From assembly GCA_016235065.1 (NCBI GenBank), contig JACRMB010000003.1, positions 469,943-533,942 of the forward strand: a stretch of 64,000 nucleotides of DNA, written 5' to 3'. Below are positions 11,204 to 20,608 of the stretch, piece by piece (the first letter of the stretch is position 1; the number at the start of each line of letters is the position of its first letter). A program made the position numbers and the translations under genes. A model generated the notes under the pieces. It had not been told where the DNA came from and searched no databases. It saw only the letters and a program-made list of their open reading frames with translations. This stretch comes from Actinomycetota bacterium. GTDB lineage: Bacteria; Actinomycetota; Thermoleophilia; BMS3ABIN01.

Positions 11204-11232
11204 TTGCAAGGTTTACAAAACCGGCATATAGT
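11204..11232 (+). promoter_or_regulatory. Probable vegetative sigma-70-type promoter
   Basis: A -35 box TTGCAA (11204-11209), a 17-bp spacer and a -10 box TATAGT (11227-11232) lie in an AT-rich intergenic stretch. It is well placed to transcribe the small membrane protein at 11318 and the lipoprotein behind it. Confidence 0.6.
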
Positions 11233-11317
11233 TAAAAATACTTTTCGCAGGAGAAAATCGCTGGATGGCGGAAAGTAAGCCAGGTATCGCCACAAAAGCG
11301 TGACGGTGGAGGCAAAT

Positions 11318-11419
11318 ATGGAGAGACTGACTCACCTAGGTTCGTTCTTCATACTCGCTTTGTGGCTGTTGCTGAGCTGGGTCCTCATGGGCCTGGGACT
11401 TTACTGGGCACTCTCTTAA
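11318..11419 (+). CDS. 33-residue single-pass membrane protein
   Basis: Short ORF with a good GGTGGAGG ribosome site 5-10 bp before the ATG. Residues ~8-30 form one continuous hydrophobic helix (FFILALWLLLSWVLMGLGLYW) after a short MERLTHLG head. It is preceded by a clear promoter at 11204-11232 and followed closely by a lipoprotein gene. The function is unknown; such one-helix proteins often assist larger membrane complexes. The call rests on ribosome site, promoter and helix, not on homology. Confidence 0.55.
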   Translation: MERLTHLGSFFILALWLLLSWVLMGLGLYWALS

Positions 11420-11480
11420 GCACGCGTTGTCAGCCGGCCATGGAGGAATAGCAGGAGAATCACGGGGCGCCGCCCTGCGG

Positions 11481-12575
11481 ATGGTTTTCGCTCGCGCAGT
11501 AACGGCTGCCGCCGTTTTTCTGCTCGCGCTGACCCTTACACTGATCCTGCTTTTTTTATCAGGCTGCGGCGGCGATGATTCCGGCCAGTCCGGTTCGACT
11601 TCAGCCGATGCTTCTTCAGGTTCCACTTCATCCCGCCCCACGACTCCCACCCGCACCATCGATGCCGGCGAACGGCTGTCGCTCGATTCCAGCCCGCCCG
11701 CCCAGCCGGTTCGCCTGGTCTTCATCCATCATTCCGTGGGTGAGAACTGGCTGGATGACTCCCAGGGCGGCCTGGCCGCGGCCTTGATGCAGAATAACTA
11801 CTACGTCAGTGACACCAACTACGGCTGGGGCCCGCCCGATGCGGACTCAGGCTTCGAGAACATCGGCGACCACACCGACATCGGCTACTGGTACAACTGG
11901 TTCGCCGGGCCGAACAGTCCCACATACATGAAAGCGCTTTACGCGGAAAGCGGTCAGAACACCGCCGCGCCCTACTCGCGGCTGGCGTCAGACCCCGGCG
12001 GCGAGAACGAGATCGTCATGTTCAAGTCCTGCTTCCCCAACTCGAACCTCGGGGGCAGTCCCGGCGATCCACCGGCCGAAGGCCAGAATCTTCTGCGCGG
12101 CCAGGGTTCCGGGGAGGCGGTACACACGGTCCAGAACGCCAAGGGTATCTACAACGACCTGCTGGAAGGATTCGCCACTGAACAGGACAAGCTGTTCATC
12201 GTGGTCACGGCGCCGCCGCTGATCGAATCGGAGACGACGCCGGAAGCCGCCGCCAACGCCCGCGCCTTCAACCGCTGGCTGGTGAACGACTGGCTGGAGG
12301 ATTATCCCTATCAGAATGTGGCCGTCTTCGATTTCTACAATGTCCTGACCTCGAACGGCGGCAGCCCTGAAGTTAACGATTCAGGCAGGAGCTCCGGCAA
12401 CCACCATCGCTACTCTCCGGAGCTTGAAGCCATCGAATATGTCACGGGACAGGGAAGCGACTTCTCCGCCTACGGGTCAGGTGACAGCCATCCGACGGCG
12501 GCAGGCGGGCAGAAGGCCACCGACGAGTTCATCGAGATGCTGAACATCAGCTACCACGCCTGGAAAAGCGGGTAG
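11481..12575 (+). CDS. SGNH-hydrolase-like lipoprotein
   Basis: Predicted lipoprotein: hydrophobic signal helix, lipobox LSGC about 30 residues in, then a ~45-residue Ser/Thr/Gly-rich spacer. The folded domain opens with LVFIHHSVGENW, a plausible nucleophile-Ser strand, and ends with GDSHPTAAGGQKATDEF, which resembles the Asp-x-His block V of SGNH/GDSL hydrolases. This suggests an exported esterase or glycan deacetylase, but substrate is unknown. The start is uncertain: ATG at 11481 has a weak ribosome site, while a TTG at 11427 would add 18 residues and could be coupled to the small ORF before it. Confidence 0.7.
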   Translation: MVFARAVTAAAVFLLALTLTLILLFLSGCGGDDSGQSGSTSADASSGSTSSRPTTPTRTIDAGERLSLDSSPPAQPVRLVFIHHSVGENWLDDSQGGLAAALMQNNYYVSDTNYGWGPPDADSGFENIGDHTDIGYWYNWFAGPNSPTYMKALYAESGQNTAAPYSRLASDPGGENEIVMFKSCFPNSNLGGSPGDPPAEGQNLLRGQGSGEAVHTVQNAKGIYNDLLEGFATEQDKLFIVVTAPPLIESETTPEAAANARAFNRWLVNDWLEDYPYQNVAVFDFYNVLTSNGGSPEVNDSGRSSGNHHRYSPELEAIEYVTGQGSDFSAYGSGDSHPTAAGGQKATDEFIEMLNISYHAWKSG

Positions 12576-12669
12576 GACCGGCTGGCTGGACCGGAATAGC
12601 GGGCGGGCCAGAATATTCGGAAAACTGACCGGGCGAGCGGACCGGCGGCCATCGACTTCCCCGAAAAGA

Positions 12670-13371
12670 CTAGATCCAGTAAACCGGGTACTTCCTGCCG
12701 GCTAAGTTATTGATCAGTAACGCGACCAGCAGAAGAATAATAGCGCCGGCTCCCACCGGCACCACCGGATAGAGCCATCCCAGATCGTGGACCTGCTGGC
12801 CGCCGATGACCGCGATCAGCGCGGTCGCGCCACCGGGTGGATGGACGGTGTTGGTCGCCAGCATAACCGCGACTGCAACCGAGACCGCCACCGCCGCCGC
12901 CAGCCAGAGCGTTCCCCCCAGCAACTCCCAGGCGGTGACACCGACGAGTGCCGAGAGGACGTGGCCGCCGATCAGGTTCCGTGGCTGGGCGAATGGGCTC
13001 TTCACGGCTCCATAGATCAAAACGGCGGAGGCGCCGAACGACCCAATGATCAGGGTAAGGTCCCGGGGCTCGAAGAAATACGACGAAAGCCAGGCACAGA
13101 GGCCGATCCCCAGCAGCGCTCCCAGCGAAGACCAGAGGATCTCGGTCAGCCCCACAGCCGGCGGTGCCTTGGCTTCACTTTTGGTCTGAGGAGCCAGAAG
13201 GGCTTCCGCCGCCGGGCAGACCGTCGATCCCGTCAGCCTCTTGCTCGCCCGTTGCAGCGCGAGGCCGTAGATCAGCCTCAGGTCCTCGTCCGTCACATCA
13301 ACGTATGACTTGAGGTCCCTCTGAGCATCGCGTATGTCATCATCGATGATGATCAGGTCAGACTTGTCCAC
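12670..13371 (-). CDS. HPP family integral membrane protein
   Basis: 233 residues: a ~75-residue soluble N-terminal region followed by about five membrane helices. The family motif HPPGGATALIAV lies in the fourth helix, after a GSFGASAVLIYG segment. HPP proteins are widespread; some cyanobacterial and plastid members transport nitrite, but the substrate of most bacterial members is unknown. It is transcribed alone, opposite to its plus-strand neighbour. A four-copy 22-bp tandem repeat lies directly upstream. Confidence 0.85.
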   Translation of the reverse strand: MDKSDLIIIDDDIRDAQRDLKSYVDVTDEDLRLIYGLALQRASKRLTGSTVCPAAEALLAPQTKSEAKAPPAVGLTEILWSSLGALLGIGLCAWLSSYFFEPRDLTLIIGSFGASAVLIYGAVKSPFAQPRNLIGGHVLSALVGVTAWELLGGTLWLAAAVAVSVAVAVMLATNTVHPPGGATALIAVIGGQQVHDLGWLYPVVPVGAGAIILLLVALLINNLAGRKYPVYWI

Positions 13372-13401
13372 TGGACTTCCTTACTATCGGATATCAAAGA
13401 T

Positions 13402-13488
13402 GCGGCATCGATCAACAGACATCGCGGCATCGATCAACGGACATCGCGGCAACGATCAAAAGACATCGATGCATCGATAAACGATCTC
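13402..13488. repeat. Four tandem 22-bp repeats upstream of HPP gene
   Basis: Units begin at 13402, 13424, 13446 and 13468. The first three are near-identical around GCGGCATCGATCAAC-GACATC; the fourth is degenerate and 21 bp long. Two helical turns per unit would place any bound protein on the same DNA face. The array fills the gap between the HPP start and the 3' end of the preceding lipoprotein gene. Confidence 0.85.
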
Positions 13489-13497
13489 GAGGCACTA

Positions 13498-14313
13498 TCA
13501 GCAGTTATCGCAGGGTCTGACGATCTCTAAGGCCTTGCCCCAGTCGCTGAAGACGAATTTCTGCTCCAGATTCTCTCCCCGCTGCTGGCTGGAGCTTTTG
13601 ATCAGCATCTGGTCGATCAGGCGGCTGTCAGCGTTTATCCAGAAATCCACGGTCACAACTGCCGACTTCAACGCTTCGAACTCCTTCAGCTGTGCTGGAT
13701 CGTTTGTTGTCTTCATGAGTCCGGTCGCCAGCAACGGCATGTCCACGTCAACCTGCACGTGGTAGGTCTTCTTGCCATCGGAAAGGGTCTCCTGGCCGAA
13801 ATTACGCGAGCTGCGGGCGAAGTCGAGGTAGCTGGTGATCATTTGGGCTTCCGGAGGCAGCGAAGGAGAAGCGCCGGTCTTCCAGGCGCCGCCGGTGGCT
13901 TCCGAGCGGATGAATGTCTGGCCGTCGGTGACGATGACATCCGTGCTCGCCGGCGCAGCGTTCAGATAGTCACGGGTCACCATCTGGACCTTGTCAGGAA
14001 ACAGGATATCGCCTTCGGCGCGGGAGCTGGCGGCCTGGCCATCGATGGATCCGGTGGTCTGCCCGGTGAAATGGACGCCCAGGTTGGCAGCGGTCTTGAC
14101 CTTGACCGCCTGGCTGGCGTCGCGCAGGAGCTCGCTGGTCGATTCGGGTGAGGTGGAATAGGTGCGCGTGGGAGGGGCCTGATCGGGCTGCCAGATCGGG
14201 TAGGTCCTGGTCTCCCGGTCATTGCATCCGGCAGCTGCAGTCACTGAAAGCATCAGGCTGAAAATAATCAGCAGCATCGCTGTATGCCGCGAGCGCGCGC
14301 CCAACCTAATCAT
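13498..14313 (-). CDS. LprG/LppX-like lipoprotein
   Basis: 271 residues: signal helix, lipobox AAGC near residue 30, then a domain resembling the LppX/LprAFG (DUF1396) and LolA half-barrel fold that carries lipids or glycolipids in actinobacterial envelopes. Supporting strands include TTGSIDG, EGDILFPDKVQMVTRDYL and VDFWINADSRLIDQM. The C-terminus ends in CDNC, a possible metal or disulfide pair. It overlaps the upstream ArsR-type regulator by 8 bp, so the two form one unit and are probably co-regulated. Confidence 0.7.
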   Translation of the reverse strand: MIRLGARSRHTAMLLIIFSLMLSVTAAAGCNDRETRTYPIWQPDQAPPTRTYSTSPESTSELLRDASQAVKVKTAANLGVHFTGQTTGSIDGQAASSRAEGDILFPDKVQMVTRDYLNAAPASTDVIVTDGQTFIRSEATGGAWKTGASPSLPPEAQMITSYLDFARSSRNFGQETLSDGKKTYHVQVDVDMPLLATGLMKTTNDPAQLKEFEALKSAVVTVDFWINADSRLIDQMLIKSSSQQRGENLEQKFVFSDWGKALEIVRPCDNC

Positions 14314-14767
14314 CTTCGATCTGGAATCGGGACAGGTAGTCGTTGCAGCAGCGCTGCAGCCATTGCCGGTTGACCGCGTAATAGACGGATTGGCCTACGC
14401 GCCGGTCTTCAACCAGCCCGGCCTGCCTGAGGACGCCGAGGTGGTGGGACATGGTCGGTTGTGAGATGCCGAAGCGCCTCACAAGCTCGCTGACGCGGGT
14501 TTCTCCATCTTCCTGCAGAGACAGCAGTATCTTCTGCCGGGATTCGTCTGAAAGGGCCTTGAAAACGGCCACGAGCGTCTTGTAATCACAGCAGGATCCT
14601 CTCTGGCTGTCCCCAGGGACCAGGTCAACAGCAGCGTCTGTGTATTCGTTATTTCCTGTCCTGTTTCTGTTCATCGCACCATCAGGGTCATATCCATGAT
14701 TCTGCCCAGGATAGCAGCAGTTATGCACCTGTCGCCGCATTTTCCACCAGGAGTCTAATGTATACAT
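14306..14767 (-). CDS. ArsR-family transcriptional regulator
   Basis: 153 residues (a start at 14674 would give 122). The winged-helix domain is clear: FKALSDESRQKILLSLQEDGETRVSELVRRFGISQPTMSHHLGVLRQAGLVEDRRVGQSVYYAV. Two CC pairs flank it, one just before helix 1 (SCCDYK) and one after the wing (RCCNDY). The classical ELCVC metal site of helix 3 is absent, so a different Cys-based metal or redox site is plausible. It is divergent from the LysR gene at 14891 and shares its promoter region. Confidence 0.87.
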   Translation of the reverse strand: MYTLDSWWKMRRQVHNCCYPGQNHGYDPDGAMNRNRTGNNEYTDAAVDLVPGDSQRGSCCDYKTLVAVFKALSDESRQKILLSLQEDGETRVSELVRRFGISQPTMSHHLGVLRQAGLVEDRRVGQSVYYAVNRQWLQRCCNDYLSRFQIEDD

Positions 14768-14890
14768 TTATATTCTTCAATATATTTTCCTGCTCAGCAG
14801 TTCACTGGGGATGATACCTGTATGCAGTATGATAAGATATTCCAATAGTACCTATTAACAAGGTACCGACCTGAAGAAGGCGGCCAGGAT

Positions 14891-15805
14891 TTGGATCTTA
14901 CCAAACTGAGGACATTCTGCTCCATCGCCCGCAAGGGCAATTTCTCCGCGGTGGCGGAAGACCTGTTCATGTCCCAGTCGGCCGTCAGTCAGCAGATCCA
15001 GGCCCTTGAGCGGCGGTATGGCGTGGTGCTCTTCGACCGTGGCAGCAAGGGAGCGACCCTGACAGAGCCGGGCCGCATACTCTTTGAGAAGGCCCAGCGG
15101 ATCCTTGAGATCGAGGACGAGATCAACCACGAGTTCGACGACCTGCGTGGCCTCAAGGGCGGCGAGCTGCATGTCGGCGCCAGCACCACGGTCGGTAACT
15201 ACCTGATGCCTTTTTATCTGGGGGAATTCAAGCAGCGCTATCCGGAGGTCAAAGTCTCCCTGATCGTTGAGAATACTCGGATAATCGAGGACCAGCTGCT
15301 CGCCGGCCTGTTCCCTCTGGCAGTCGTCGAGCACGATGTTCAGAATCCGTCACTGGTCCGCGAGCCCATAGAGAAAGACGAGCTGGTACTGATCGTCAGC
15401 CCGAAGCACCGATGGGCCGAGCGGGAATCAGTCACCAAGGACGAATTGATGGAAGAGCCGTTCATAACGCGGGAACTTGGCTCAGGAACTCGTGAGGTGA
15501 TCGAGGAATCGCTTGCCAAGGAAGGGATCCCCAAGCTCAACGTAGGCATGGAACTCGGCAATTCATCGGCGATCAAGACCGCGGTTGCGGCCGGCCTGGG
15601 CGTATCGATCCTCTCCCGCCGCGCCGTCCACGCCCAGCTGGAGAGCCGCATGCTCAAACAGATCGCCATCAAGGATGTGGCCCTGGTGCGTGATTTCTAC
15701 CTGATCACGGTCGCTGAGCGCTACAATTCGCCTGCTTCCGTGAAATTTCGCGAACTGCTGGTTACTGGCGGCGGTTCGACGGGACTCGTGCCCGAACTTT
15801 CCTGA
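14891..15805 (+). CDS. LysR-family transcriptional regulator
   Basis: 304 residues from a TTG start preceded by GAAGGCGG. The N-terminal helix-turn-helix (FSAVAEDLFMSQSAVSQQIQALERRYGVVLFDR) and the linker helix are followed by a periplasmic-binding-protein-like effector domain (GELHVGASTTVGNYLMPFYLGEF). The overall pattern is closest to the CysB/CbbR type, which sense small anions or metabolites. It is divergent from the ArsR gene. The target is unknown; the following gene, hppA, is 295 bp away. Confidence 0.9.
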   Translation: MDLTKLRTFCSIARKGNFSAVAEDLFMSQSAVSQQIQALERRYGVVLFDRGSKGATLTEPGRILFEKAQRILEIEDEINHEFDDLRGLKGGELHVGASTTVGNYLMPFYLGEFKQRYPEVKVSLIVENTRIIEDQLLAGLFPLAVVEHDVQNPSLVREPIEKDELVLIVSPKHRWAERESVTKDELMEEPFITRELGSGTREVIEESLAKEGIPKLNVGMELGNSSAIKTAVAAGLGVSILSRRAVHAQLESRMLKQIAIKDVALVRDFYLITVAERYNSPASVKFRELLVTGGGSTGLVPELS

Positions 15806-16100
15806 GCCTTTTTCCAAGGCTTGGCCTGGCATTTCCTGATTTCACCTGCTGCTGCCGGCAGCGCCTCGATCCGTCTCCTCCTTCGCATATCGCCCGGTAT
15901 TATGCAATACCCGGCACCTATTGGTTTATCTGATACGCCTTATCCGTAATCCGGAACATTATTCCCCCCCGCGTCTTTATCTTTCCCCGTCAATCTGATA
16001 TAAATTTCGCCGGTCTTAAAGTGTTTTGCGCTTCTCCTTTATACAGGCGAGGGCGCCAATTCTATCCGGGGGTACTCCCGAGAGAAAGGAGTGGAGGTTT
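15806..16100. other. Intergenic leader upstream of hppA
   Basis: 295 bp between the LysR gene and the pyrophosphatase. A GATATAAAT block near 15990 is a possible -10 element without a convincing -35. A small CGGGGGTACTCCCG hairpin lies just before the AAAGGAG ribosome site. No other gene is seen. Confidence 0.5.
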
Positions 16101-18200
16101 TTGCATAATTTTTTATTGGATAACGGGGTGTATCTCGCCATAGGTTGCGGCCTGGCTGCAATCGTCTATGGCATTGTGTACATCATGTGGATCCTCAAGC
16201 TTCCTGCAGGTAACGAGAAGATGCAGGAGATTGCGGGTGCGATCCAGGAGGGAGCCAAGGCGTATCTTAACCGGCAGACGCAGTACGTAGCCATCGTGGC
16301 TGTTGTGCTGTTCGCGCTGCTCACCCTGGCGATCGACTGGCAGACTGGTCTGGCGTTTCTGATCGGCGCCGTCCTGTCGGCTGCGACTGGCTGGATCGGC
16401 ATGATGATCTCGGTGCGGGCGAACGTCCGTACCGCGGAAGCTGCCAGGGGCGGACTCAAGCCTGCCATGAACGTCGCCTTTCGCGGTGGTTCCATAACGG
16501 GTCTTCTTGTAGTCGGCCTGGCGCTTCTGGGAGTGGCTGGTTTTTATGCTGTCTTCCCGGATAACGTCAAGTTCCTAATCGGTCTCGGTTTCGGAGGCAG
16601 CCTCATCAGTGTCTTCGGTCGCCTGGGCGGCGGCATCTACACCAAGGCCGCGGATGTTGGCGCCGACCTGGTAGGTAAGGTCGAAGCCGGCATTCCCGAG
16701 GATGATCCGCGTAACCCGGCCGTGATCGCTGACAACGTCGGCGACAACGTCGGTGACTGCGCCGGCATGGCAGCTGACCTATTCGAGACCTACGCGGTAA
16801 CCGCCGTGGCGGTCATGCTGCTGGGTTCGCTGCGTTTCGGAGTCAATAACAAAGAGGCTCTGATCCTGCCGCTGGTCATGGGTGGCGTCTCAATCATCGC
16901 CTCCATCATCGGTACTTTCTTCGTCAGGGTCGGCAAGAGCGAGAACATCATGGGTGCTCTCTACAAAGGCCTGATCGCTGCTGGAGTCCTTTCACTGGGC
17001 GCCTTCTACGGAGTCATCTACTGGGTCACCAACAATAAGGGTCTTACAACTCTGAAAGACGAAGTGACCAAAAAGACCGAAACCTATTCGGTCGGCAATC
17101 TTCTGGTGTGCGCGGCAGTTGGCCTTGTGGTCACCGGTGCCATCGTCATCATCACGGAGTATTACACCGCCACCAAGTACAAGCCGGTCAAGCACATCGC
17201 TGAAGCTTCGCAGACTGGCTCAGCCACTAACATCATCGCCGGCCTTGCGGTCAGCATGAAGTCCACGGCACTACCGGTTCTCGTCATCGGCGCCGGCATC
17301 CTGGTCGCCAACTGGCAGGCAGGCATCTACGGAATCGCCATCGCCGTCATGGCTCAGCTGTCCATGACCGGTATTATCGTCGCCATCGACGCCTACGGGC
17401 CGATCACCGACAACGCCGGCGGCATCGCCGAGATGGCGGACCTGCCGGAAGAGGTACGCGGCATCACCGATCCGCTGGATGTGGTTGGCAACACCACCAA
17501 GGCTGTCACCAAGGGTTACGCGATCGGTTCCGCCGGTCTGGCCGCACTGGTGCTCTTTGCTTCCTACACCCAGGACCTGCATGAGGGCCTGTTGAAGGAG
17601 CACAAGATAGTCGAGTATGCATTCAACCTCTCCGAGCCGGCAATCATCGTCGGTCTCTTCGTCGGAGGTCTGCTGCCGTTCATCTTCGCGGCGCTCTGCA
17701 TGGAAGCCGTGGGTAGCGCTGGCGGCATGGTGGTCGAGGAAGTGCGCCGCCAGTTCCGTGAGATTCCCGGCATCATGGAAGGAACAGGCAAGCCCGAGTA
17801 CGGCCGCTGCGTCGATATCGTCACCAAGGCCGCGCTCCGCAAGATGATGCTTCCGGCCCTTATACCGCTCACCGCGCCGCTGATCGTCGGTCTGGTGCCG
17901 AAGTACCTGGGCAACGAGACGCTCAGCTATGAACTGCTGGGCGGCATGCTTGTGGGCAGTATCGTCACTGGTATCTTCCTGGCCATCTCGATGACCAGTG
18001 GTGGTGGCGCCTGGGATAACGCCAAGAAGCTCATCGAGGACGGCGTTTACGGTGGTAAGGGCTCGCCTGCTCACGCGGCTGCCGTTACCGGCGACACCGT
18101 CGGCGATCCCTACAAGGATACAGCCGGCCCCGCCATCAACCCGATGATCAAGGTCGTCAACATCGTGGCCCTTCTGATCGTCCCGCTGCTGGTCAAGTAA
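16101..18200 (+). CDS. hppA: Proton-pumping membrane pyrophosphatase, K+-independent type
   Basis: Couples PPi hydrolysis to H+ export; 699 residues with ~16 membrane segments. The catalytic loop [22 protein letters not shown] followed by [20 protein letters not shown] is intact. Near residue 467 the sequence is GNTTKA: Lys here, instead of Ala, marks the K+-independent H+-pumping subfamily. The TTG at 16101 with AAAGGAG 9 bp upstream is preferred over an in-frame extension back to 16026. A strong terminator follows at 18243. Confidence 0.95.
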   Translation: MHNFLLDNGVYLAIGCGLAAIVYGIVYIMWILKLPAGNEKMQEIAGAIQEGAKAYLNRQTQYVAIVAVVLFALLTLAIDWQTGLAFLIGAVLSAATGWIGMMISVRANVRTAEAARGGLKPAMNVAFRGGSITGLLVVGLALLGVAGFYAVFPDNVKFLIGLGFGGSLISVFGRLGGGIYTKAADVGADLVGKVEAGIPEDDPRNPAVIADNVGDNVGDCAGMAADLFETYAVTAVAVMLLGSLRFGVNNKEALILPLVMGGVSIIASIIGTFFVRVGKSENIMGALYKGLIAAGVLSLGAFYGVIYWVTNNKGLTTLKDEVTKKTETYSVGNLLVCAAVGLVVTGAIVIITEYYTATKYKPVKHIAEASQTGSATNIIAGLAVSMKSTALPVLVIGAGILVANWQAGIYGIAIAVMAQLSMTGIIVAIDAYGPITDNAGGIAEMADLPEEVRGITDPLDVVGNTTKAVTKGYAIGSAGLAALVLFASYTQDLHEGLLKEHKIVEYAFNLSEPAIIVGLFVGGLLPFIFAALCMEAVGSAGGMVVEEVRRQFREIPGIMEGTGKPEYGRCVDIVTKAALRKMMLPALIPLTAPLIVGLVPKYLGNETLSYELLGGMLVGSIVTGIFLAISMTSGGGAWDNAKKLIEDGVYGGKGSPAHAAAVTGDTVGDPYKDTAGPAINPMIKVVNIVALLIVPLLVK

Positions 18201-18242
18201 CAACGCGTAATAGAGCGCTCCGGCGCCTGAATAGCAGGAAAA

Positions 18243-18270
18243 AGGGGCGGGCCTTCGGCCCGCCCCTTAT
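18243..18270 (+). terminator. Terminator after hppA
   Basis: A perfect AGGGGCGGGCC / GGCCCGCCCCT stem with a TTC loop, followed by TTAT. It lies ~45 bp after the hppA stop. Confidence 0.8.
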
Positions 18271-18359
18271 GCATTGAAAAACCAGACCGGCGCCAGTCAG
18301 ATAAAACCGGGCTCAGGTCTTGAATTGTGAATCCAGATAGACTTTGATTAGCAGGTACC

Positions 18360-18536
18360 ATGATTGAAAACACTAAAAAGCTTTTGAGCCTGATCATCCT
18401 CCTGATGGGTATTGCCATCTTTGTGAGGTCGATCGCGGTCGCGGGGACGATCTCCCTGACCGCGGGTGTGGTCGCCGGCCTGGCGTTCACGGCGTACGGA
18501 GCAGTCCGTCTGTACTACTCCTGGGGCAAGCACTAG
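18360..18536 (+). CDS. 58-residue two-helix membrane protein
   Basis: ATG at 18360 with AGGT nearby. Residues ~8-23 (LLSLIILLMGIAIFVR) and ~27-50 (AGTISLTAGVVAGLAFTAYGAVRLYY) are two membrane helices. The stop abuts the ATG of the APC permease with no gap, so the two are co-transcribed and probably co-translated. It could be a small accessory subunit of that transporter. No family was recognised. Confidence 0.65.
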   Translation: MIENTKKLLSLIILLMGIAIFVRSIAVAGTISLTAGVVAGLAFTAYGAVRLYYSWGKH

Positions 18537-20534
18537 ATGGCGCGCCGCCGTTTTCGCAAGGTCTACCAGCTGCAGCGGGTGCTCGGCTGGCAGGCGCTGT
18601 ACTCGACAGCCTACGGCAATGTCGGGTCCTCGATCTATTATGCTCTCGGTGTCGTCGCGGCATACGCCCTCGGCCTTTCTCCGGTAGTTTTCATGATGGC
18701 AGGTTTACTGTTTGCGCTGACATCTTTCTCCTACGCCGAGGCGACGGCAGCAGTTCCTGAAGCCGGCGGCTCTTCCAGTTTCGCCCGCCGCAGCTTCAAC
18801 GAACTGGCCAGCTTCGGCGCCGGCTGGGCGCTGACGCTTGATTACATCATCACCATCGCCATCTCCGCGTTCTTTGTGCCGAATTATCTGGCCACATTCT
18901 TCCCAATACTCAAGGAATGGCCGTTCAACAGCATCGGCGGGGTGATCGTCATCCTGTTGCTGATCGTCATGAACATCATCGGCGTCAAGGAATCGTCAGG
19001 GCTCAATATCCTGCTGGCGGTCATGGACCTGGTCACTCAGCTGCTACTGGCGGTCGTCGGCTTCTTCCTGCTGCTGAGCCCGGAGACACTTGTCAGCAAC
19101 GTCCACTGGGGGGTTGCACCGACATGGAGCAACCTGATTTATGGCATCTCGATCGCCATGGTCGCCTACACCGGCATCGAGACCGTCTCCAACCTGGCTG
19201 AGGAGGCCAAGAAGCCTCATCGCGACGTTCCCAAGTCGATCATGCTGGTATTGGTCACGGTACTCGCCATGTACGCCGCCATCTCAGTGATCGCGCTCAG
19301 CGTGATGCCCGTCCACGAAGTCCTGGCGACTAATGACTCGCCGCCGTACGAGATCTCAGCCGTCTTTAATGACGAGGGGCAGGCTATCGATGAGGATGGC
19401 CAGGTGGTCTCCGAAGAAGGAAAGAACCGGGTCTGGGTCACCGATCTCTCCCAGAAATGGCTGGAAGATCCGATCATGGGCATCGTCAAGGACTCTGATC
19501 GCGGCCTGGCGAGCCACTGGCCCCTTGTGGCAAAGATCATGGCGGGCTGGGTCGGCATCCTGGCAGCGACGATCCTGCTGATCGCGACCAACGCCGGCAT
19601 CCTCGGCATCTCGCGGCTTTCGTATTCCATGGGTCAGCACAAGCAGCTGCCGCCTGTCTTCAACAAGGTGCACAGTCGGTTCCATACGCCCTATACGGCG
19701 ATAATCTTTTACAGCCTTGTTGCGGCGGTGCTCATCATTCCCGGACGGGTTGACCTCCTGGCAGACCTGTATAGTTTCGGAGCCATGATCTCCTTCACCA
19801 TCGCCCATATCTCCGTGGTCGCTCTACGATTCAAGGAACCATACCTGGGAAGGCCCTACAAGGCTCCGTTCAACATCCAGCATGGCGAGGTATCCATACC
19901 GGTGACTGCCATCATCGGCGGGATCGGGACTTTTACCGTCTGGCTGATCGTGGTCTTTACCCACGAGTGGGGCCGTTACGTGGGTTTCGGCTGGATGATC
20001 CTGGGATTCATAATGTACTATTTCTACCGGCGCTCCCAGTCGCTTTCGCTGACGGAGACGGTCAAGATAGAGGCCGCGCCGATCACCTTCCCGGATGTGG
20101 AGTACAATAATATCCTCATCCCCATCGTAGGCACGAAGATCTCACGTGAAGCCATGGTCATGGCCTGTGAGCTGGCCGCGGAGGAGAAGTCATCGATTGA
20201 GGCACTGGTCGTCATCGAGGTGCCGATGAACCTGCCACTGGAGTCCATACTTCCTGATGAGATGCAGCGGGCTGAGGCGCTTCTGGAGGAAGCCAAAGAG
20301 CTGGCCGAGGAATATGCAGTGCCGCTCTTCCCGAAGATCGTCGCCGGCCGTGTCGCCGGGCGCACTATCGTCGAGGAGGCGATCGCAGCCAAGTCGCAGA
20401 TCGTCATGCTGGGGACCGAACGCACCAGGCGCACGGGTGAGCGCTTCTTCGGCAGTACGGTGGAATACGTCCTGCGCAAGGCACCATGCAAGGTTTTGGT
20501 TGTTTCCGGGGAAAAGAATCTTGATCAGGGATAA
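18537..20534 (+). CDS. APC-superfamily permease fused to a UspA domain
   Basis: 665 residues. Residues ~20-500 form an APC transporter with about 12 membrane helices (GNVGSSIYYALGVVAAYALG; AYTGIETVSNLAEEAKKPHRDVPKS). Residues ~520-660 form a cytoplasmic universal-stress-protein domain ending in the ATP-binding pattern GTERTRRTGERFFGSTVEYVLRKAPCKVLVV. One external loop (about residues 265-320) is unusually long and acidic. Substrate could be amino acids. K+ is an alternative, since KimA-type K+ importers are APC proteins and two RCK proteins follow directly. Confidence 0.88.
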   Translation: MARRRFRKVYQLQRVLGWQALYSTAYGNVGSSIYYALGVVAAYALGLSPVVFMMAGLLFALTSFSYAEATAAVPEAGGSSSFARRSFNELASFGAGWALTLDYIITIAISAFFVPNYLATFFPILKEWPFNSIGGVIVILLLIVMNIIGVKESSGLNILLAVMDLVTQLLLAVVGFFLLLSPETLVSNVHWGVAPTWSNLIYGISIAMVAYTGIETVSNLAEEAKKPHRDVPKSIMLVLVTVLAMYAAISVIALSVMPVHEVLATNDSPPYEISAVFNDEGQAIDEDGQVVSEEGKNRVWVTDLSQKWLEDPIMGIVKDSDRGLASHWPLVAKIMAGWVGILAATILLIATNAGILGISRLSYSMGQHKQLPPVFNKVHSRFHTPYTAIIFYSLVAAVLIIPGRVDLLADLYSFGAMISFTIAHISVVALRFKEPYLGRPYKAPFNIQHGEVSIPVTAIIGGIGTFTVWLIVVFTHEWGRYVGFGWMILGFIMYYFYRRSQSLSLTETVKIEAAPITFPDVEYNNILIPIVGTKISREAMVMACELAAEEKSSIEALVVIEVPMNLPLESILPDEMQRAEALLEEAKELAEEYAVPLFPKIVAGRVAGRTIVEEAIAAKSQIVMLGTERTRRTGERFFGSTVEYVLRKAPCKVLVVSGEKNLDQG

Positions 20535-20608
20535 ATCCGGAAACCGAGGGAACTGTTCCATTTAAATCAACTCAAGCGCCAAATGATGAAATGACCAGAG
20601 GTGAGGAT

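Noticed and set aside
12787-13308. 173-codon plus-strand ORF over the HPP gene
   Set aside because: Arg/Gln-rich low-complexity translation, antisense to a clear membrane protein; a high-GC shadow frame.
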